In this document: one piece after another, positions 59,061-64,000 of the stretch | Layout: the number at the start of each line of letters is the position of its first letter | Numbering within the stretch: the first letter of the stretch is position 1 | From: Rugalucina vietnamica | Lineage: Eukaryota > Mollusca > Bivalvia > Lucinida > Lucinidae | DNA: 64,000 nt | NCBI GenBank assembly: GCA_964017185.1 | Contig: OZ024870.1 | Location: 33,999,621 to 34,063,620 of the forward strand | Direction of reading: 5' to 3' | Made by a program: the position numbers and the translations under genes | Notes under the pieces: generated by a model | The model's input: only the letters and a program-made list of their open reading frames with translations | Database searches by the model: none | What the model was told of the DNA's origin: nothing

Positions 59061-59394
59061 AAGTATACAATTTAAGGAGCATTACAAAAACGCTTCTCTT
59101 CAATAAGCACCCCTCTGTACATATACCAGTTTTTTCTAGGTCTTGACCGGGTATTTACCCTAGTATATATTATCGTGTTTCGCCGTTCTTCATATGTTTT
59201 TTTTTCCGTCTACATTTTATGTCCTTGTATAAGCATATAACTGAGAAAAGAAAGTTCAGGAGCTGATGCTATTAAGATAAAAATCCTAACTTAGACTTAA
59301 GAGAATGATTAGGAAACTACTAAATTGCATTTTATGAAATATAACAATATTCAAGGTAGTGACTTATCACAGATGGGGTTAAGTTCAACATCAC

Positions 59395-59645
59395 GAAAGC
59401 ATGTCCGTGTAAGGTATACCCCTTTGAACCCTACTCTTATATAGCAAACCTGGGGTATGCGGGGGTATACCTATTTTTCTTATTTGTGCTTTAAAACATA
59501 GATTGTGGGTACTCTAACTTGTACCCACAATCTATGTTTTGAGCAAAAATAAGAAAAATATATATAAAAAAAATCTATTGAAAATTTTCAAGTTTTACAA
59601 CTTAAGAAAAATCTGTATAATACATGGGCGTGTTTACGTAATGGC
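59395..59645 (+). mobile_element. FB-1 hairpin element, best stem
   Basis: Two nested perfect palindromes. AGGTATACCCC (59412-59422) pairs with GGGGTATACCT (59462-59472). AAAACATAGATTGTGGGTAC (59493-59512) pairs with GTACCCACAATCTATGTTTT (59521-59540) over an 8-base loop. Outer ends CATGTCCGTGTAAGG and, inverted, CACGCCCATGTATTATAC. No frame. Confidence 0.85.
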
Positions 59646-60208
59646 TACCTGCCTTGAAAAATGGAGCCTGCATATAACTACATTTCAACATTAATAAAAA
59701 GATAAAGTTGAAAACGTAAGATTACGTTTATCGACATTTTGTATATACATATACCAATTTTATCTAGGTATTGACTGGGTATTTCGTTCTTCATTTTTTT
59801 TTTCAGTCTACATTGTCTGTCTTGTATAAGCACGTAAGAAAGGAAAGGTCAGGAACTGATGCTATGAATATATAAAAATCCTAACTCAGAGGACACTACT
59901 AAATTGCATTTTATAAAATATATATAACAATACACACGGAGAGCAAGGTAATATTAGGTAGACAGACATAACAAGCATAATAGTGACTTGTCGATCGGCT
60001 ACCTGCCTTGAAAAATGGAGCCTGCATATAAGTACATTTCAACATTAATAAAATATAAAGTTGAAAACATGAGAAACATGAGAAACATGAGAGTTGAAAA
60101 CATTGATCGACATTTTGTACATATACCAATTTTATCTAGGTCTTGACCGGGTATTTACCTTATAAATTATCGTGTTTCGTTTCATGTTTTTTTCATTCTA
60201 CATTATTT

Positions 60209-60443
60209 GAGCCGCATCGTGAGAAAACGGGATTTTTGCCTAGGCGAAAACAAAGGCGCAGATCAGCTTCGCGGTAACCGCGAAGCTGATCAGCGCCTTT
60301 GTTTTCGCTACTCGGATAGTACAATTCCTCTTCTACTTAAATCCGAAATTTCAAGCTTCTAGCTCTTTTCTGAGCTTGTACAGGCCGGTTTGTGTCGGAC
60401 CTGGTCGGAATCCCCGAAGACCGGTTTTCTGGCGTCGCGGCTC
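60209..60443 (+). mobile_element. FB-2 hairpin element, ATTT target duplication
   Basis: Starts GAGCCGCATCGTGAG and ends GTCGCGGCTC, with ATTT on each side (60205-60208, 60444-60447). The core is a 32-base stem, 60244-60275 against 60277-60308, with one mismatch, containing GATCAGCTTCGCGGT. Units 1 and 2 of the host array lack it. Confidence 0.85.
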
Positions 60444-60734
60444 ATTTGTCCTTGTATAAGAAAAGAATGGTCAGGAACTGATGCTATGAATAGATAAAAT
60501 CCTAACTCAGACTACGAGGATGATTAGCACGCTACTAAATTGCATTTTATAAAACACTACACACGGAGGGCAAGGCAATGTTAGATAGACATACATAACA
60601 AGCATAAAAGTGACTTATCAAAGATGTGGTGAATTGCCTAATTTTAAGTTGTAATTCATATCTAATCTCATTTGAAGCAAATGGCAATGACAATGCTAAG
60701 TTAAAATTTCTTTAATTACACTTATCTGATAGCT

Positions 60735-63245
60735 CTTGAAACATGGTCGTTCGTCTCTCAATAATGAGAAAGACCATCATTATTTCTTGAATAGGTTCGT
60801 GTGTGTTGGTGAGTTCTTCGATGGCTGACTAGGCCAATTCTAGCTCTAAACTGTCGGTTGCAAGTAGAGCAAGTCAATGCCATGGGATCAGCTGGTGGCC
60901 CATTGGTATTGGCTTTGCGTTCTCCGCGCTCTCTTTCAGCATGACCGATTCTTTTTTTTTTTTTTTTTTATAGAGAGCTGCTCCTTTGTTGATGAGACCT
61001 CGCCACTTTGATCGCTCCTGTGCAGTCTGTTCCCAAGACCCAATTGGTATGTCGAAAATCCTTCAGAGAGGCTTTGAGGGTGTCTTTGTAGCGTTTCTTC
61101 TGGCCACCTTGAGAGCGCTTTCTCTCTTGTAGTTCTCCATACTAGACTTTCTTTGGATGTCCAGTCCACCTTAGCTGTGCTAGCGTTAAGACAGTATGCA
61201 TACATTGCATCCCTGCTTTCTTCAGGAGCTCCGTGTCTGGAATCTTGTCTTGCCACTTAATATTAACAGCTTTATCATACAGCTTAAGTGGAAATGGTTA
61301 GGTCTCTTTGCATGCCGCTGGTATACTGTCCAGGTCTCACATGCATACAAGAGGGTTGACAGTACCACAGTCTTGTAGACTTTCAGCTTGGTGTCAAGCT
61401 TGTTTCCATTTCGCTCCCAGACATTTGCACAGACTCTTCCGAATGCCACACTGGCTTTTTCAATTCTGGCAGTGACCTCGTCATCAGTGTGCACTGCTCT
61501 GGGAAGAGTGTTTCCCAGGTAGATGAATTTACCAACAACTTTCAGTTTTTGTTCTGTTTTCCAGGTGCTGGTTGGTGTCTTTTTTATGCTGATTGTGAGA
61601 TCATAGTTATAGCATGACTGTGAGACATGATCCATAGCATTTTGCATTTTTGCCTCTGAGCTGGCATTCTTATCCATATCATCTGTATAGAGTAGCTCAT
61701 CTAGCACATCAGTCTGCACCTTAGTTTTGGTTTGCAACCTATATTGCCATCAAAACGGTACCTGACTGGAAAACCAGTGTCACTGTCCTGAAAAGCATCC
61801 ATGAGCATGGCAGAAAACATCATGCTGAACAGTGTTGGTGCCATAACACAGCCCTGTTTGATCCCTTTCGTTACCTCAAAGGGTTCAGAGAACTCTCCAT
61901 CATTTTGCACACGTGCTTGCATGCCATTATGAAATTGCCGCACCATTGCTATGTATCTGGGTGGACAGCCAAACATGGTCATGATTTTCTGGAGTCCATC
62001 ACGACTAATGTGCAAAAGCTTAGGTGAGGTCGACAAACGTCATGTATATATCTACATTCTGTTCTTGACATTTCTCCCGAAGCTGTCTTGCTGTGAAGAT
62101 TATGTCTATTGTCCCTCTGTCTTTTCTGAATCCTATACTTTCTAGAATAAGAACCCTCTGATCAAGATGAACATTCAGGTGGTTCAACTTTTTTTGCTAA
62201 TATCTTCCCAGCAATGCATAGGAAGGAGATGCCGCTATGATTGTCACAGACTTGTGGATTTCCTTTCCGCTTATATAGGTGGATCATGGATGCATCCTTA
62301 AATTCCTCCACATATAGTGAAACATTTCTGTCAGTTTCTCTGCCATGGTTAGCCCCCCGGCCTTATAAATTGCTGCAGGAATTGCATCTGCACCAATTGC
62401 ATTTGCACCTGGAGCTTTGCTAGATGACAGTTGTTGAGCTGCTTTTCTTGTTTCCATGACGGTTGGAAATTCATCTAACTGTGGATGTCTGTCGATTGCA
62501 TCCTCATTGATGCTTGATGGTCGATTCAGCACACTATTGAAATGTTCTGCCCACCTTTTCAAGAAGCCTCTTTATTTGTCTTCTGCACTGAGCTATGTGG
62601 TGGCCCCAGAACTCTTTGGGCCATAAATGGTTTTCAGTGCATCATGAAATTTCTTCATGTCCTTTCTGTCCGCGAAAGACTGAATTTCTTCTGTTTTCTT
62701 CCTCAGCCAGGAATCTTGCATGTCCCTAAGCTTGGTCTGGACTGTCTTACAAATGTGTTGTAGACTGCTTTCTTGGATACTGAGCTAGTATCATCTTGAT
62801 GTGTCTTGTGCAATCGGTGTTTTCCTTCAAGACGCCTCTGAATTCCGTCATCATTCTCATCAAACCCGTCTTGATGTTCTAAAGTAGTAGCAGCTGAAGA
62901 ATGAACTGTTTTATGGAAAACTGTCCAGTTTTCTTCGTGGTTCTCTGAACTGAGATTTATTGCATTCAGTTGGTTTCAGATGTCCATTAAGAAAGTTTGT
63001 CTCATGCTGTCTTGATTCAAGTTTGAGTCTTTTAGGAGCTTTCATGACTTGAGGTCGCCTCCTAGGCTGGATTCTTAAGTTGAGTTTGATGTCAACCAGT
63101 CTATGATCTGTCCTGCAGTCTGCATCACACATAGTCTTTGTCACTCTGACATCCTATCTGTCTGTTCTCCGCACTATGACATAGTCTATGAGATGCCAAT
63201 GTTTGGAATGGGGATGCATCCATGGTGTTTTACTTCTGTTTGGTA
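60735..63245 (-). pseudogene. LINE endonuclease/reverse transcriptase, decayed
   Basis: Minus strand, 5' to 3': end of the endonuclease (HSKHWHLIDYVIVRRTDR near 63170-63230, then DCRTDHRLV near 63115); linker; palm entry SSSKAPGANAIGADAIPAAI (62400s); KRKGNPQVCDNHSGIS (about 62200-62270); RDGLQKIMTMFGCPPRYIAM and KGIKQGCVMAPTLFSMMFSA (62000-61800); the catalytic box LLYTDDMDKNASSEA (YADD changed to YTDD, about 61670-61700); thumb NVWERNGNKLDTKLKVYKTV and LLYACETWTVYQRHAKR (61430-61310). Near the C-terminus is a C2H2-type finger, CSTCNRQFRARIGLVSHRRTH split as CSTCNRQF and SHRRTH (about 60820-60880). Frameshifts, stops and an A18 expansion (60952-60969) kill it. Same family as the remnant at 10.75 kb. 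Confidence 0.85.
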
Positions 63246-63284
63246 GACGAAAGAAAGTATACATGGAGAAAGAAAAATTATTTC

Positions 63285-63370
63285 TGCTCCAAGCATAGAT
63301 AGTGTGTACTCCCCGCAATCTAAGTTTATTCACAAAATCTATGTTTTGAGCGAAAATAAAAAAAATCGAA
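63285..63370 (+). repeat. Degenerate FB-1 core
   Basis: GCATAGATAGTGTGTACTCC ... AAATCTATGTTTTGAGCG, then AAAATAAAAAAAAT: the family spacing is kept but the stem is poor. Confidence 0.5.
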
Positions 63371-64000
63371 CATTTTTGTGTTTATTCCCATCAAACAGTA
63401 CTTACATTCAAAAAAACTTCTCTATAAACCATAGACCACTACTTTTTATAGACTTTTTATTAGTGGTGACAGAAGCAGATGGTGAAATTGGGTACCTGTA
63501 CAGTCGATTTTAACCACCAAATCAATGTAATTAATAATATTACTGACCGTTCTAATGCGATACTTTTGTTGTGATTCTAATTGGTCAATGTTTTGGAGGT
63601 GAATTTTTGTATTTGTATCAAGATTATATTTCGTTCTGATTGCGCATTTTCCTGATTATTGCTTACTTTTACCTTTTACAACTCGGTCTGCCTATTTATC
63701 ATTGCGATAATAACAGGATAATTGACAAGGAGAACTCTTTAGTAATGAATAATCACATCAAAGTAGCCCTCCTTAGTCAGTAAAGAGTTTGCCCCGGGGT
63801 CCACATAGATAACGTCCAATTTCAATGAATGAACTTCAGTATCTGCACGAGTTGAACATTTGGTCACTATCTATAAGAAATGAATGTTGGAATAATGTAC
63901 AAAAAACTCATTTTCTACAGGAACATAACGTCTTCTTGTATTAGAAAAATGAAATTATTCTTGATGTGTAGATACACAAATTTGAAAACTTTTTCCCGAC
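63371..64000. other. Noncoding right edge
   Basis: An inverted scrap of repeat G (TGATTGCGCATTTTCCTGAT) near 63639-63658. Otherwise nothing recognised. Confidence 0.4.

Larger units (their letters stand above)
59109..60630 (+). repeat. Tandem array of about 355-bp units, interrupted twice
   Basis: Three units share CTAGGTcTTGACcGGGTATT, GTCAGGAACTGATGCTATGA and CTACTAAATTGCATTTTAT. CTACCTGCCTTGAAAAATGG starts units at 59644 and 59999. FB-1 (59395-59645) sits between units 1 and 2, and FB-2 (60209-60443) splits unit 3. Confidence 0.75.

Noticed and set aside
60952-60969. LINE 3' poly(A) tail marking the element end
   Set aside because: C2H2-finger coding sequence of the same LINE continues beyond it on the minus strand, so this is an internal A expansion.

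Overview
This window looks like animal, most likely bivalve mollusc, nuclear DNA. It has spliced exons with GT-AG borders, tRNA-derived SINEs, LINE remnants, (CA)n microsatellites and very long homopolymer runs, and no operons or ribosome-binding sites. The bivalve assignment is inference from the style of the repeats (tandem-unit elements of the Pearl/DINE type with GGAC/GTCC microsatellites); no host gene was identified to species. Nearly everything here is mobile or repetitive DNA.

Layout. 1-2968: the C-terminal part of an autonomous Helentron protein (PIF1-type helicase fused to an AP-like endonuclease), open to the left edge. 5298-6560: three in-phase exons of an acidic Ser/Asp/Glu-rich host gene. 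6979-9144: a complete tandem-unit non-autonomous element called HINE here. 9.1-13.6 kb: small MITEs, a LINE scrap and a hairpin element. 13980-15968: a possible signal-peptide exon running straight into a 41-bp minisatellite. 16061-16687: a palindrome-rich MITE. 16762-26115: a 9.35-kb inverted-repeat structure whose two arms differ by clean transposon insertions. 26277-30821: a 4.5-kb foldback element flanked by TTA. 31.7-38.1 kb: pieces of one LINE family (PHD finger, endonuclease, linker), SINEs and a small foldback element. 38187-40162: a second complete HINE, inverted. 41.2-42.0 kb: a Pearl-like tandem element. 45.6-48.3 kb: HINE nested in HINE. 49.8-56.6 kb: a 5-kb foldback element nested in a relative of itself. 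59.1-60.6 kb: about 355-bp tandem units holding two different hairpin elements. 60.7-63.2 kb: a decayed LINE reverse transcriptase on the minus strand.

The unifying theme is foldback architecture. At least six repeat families that look distinct are built as inverted arms without a recognisable transposase, and nested copies give empty sites that fix their ends and target duplications. The Helentron protein at the left edge is the kind of enzyme that could mobilise the HINE copies, although shared termini were not shown. Repeat family letters and names (SINE-A, FB-1, HINE and so on) are local labels. All homologies were read by eye, so borders of diverged repeats are approximate.
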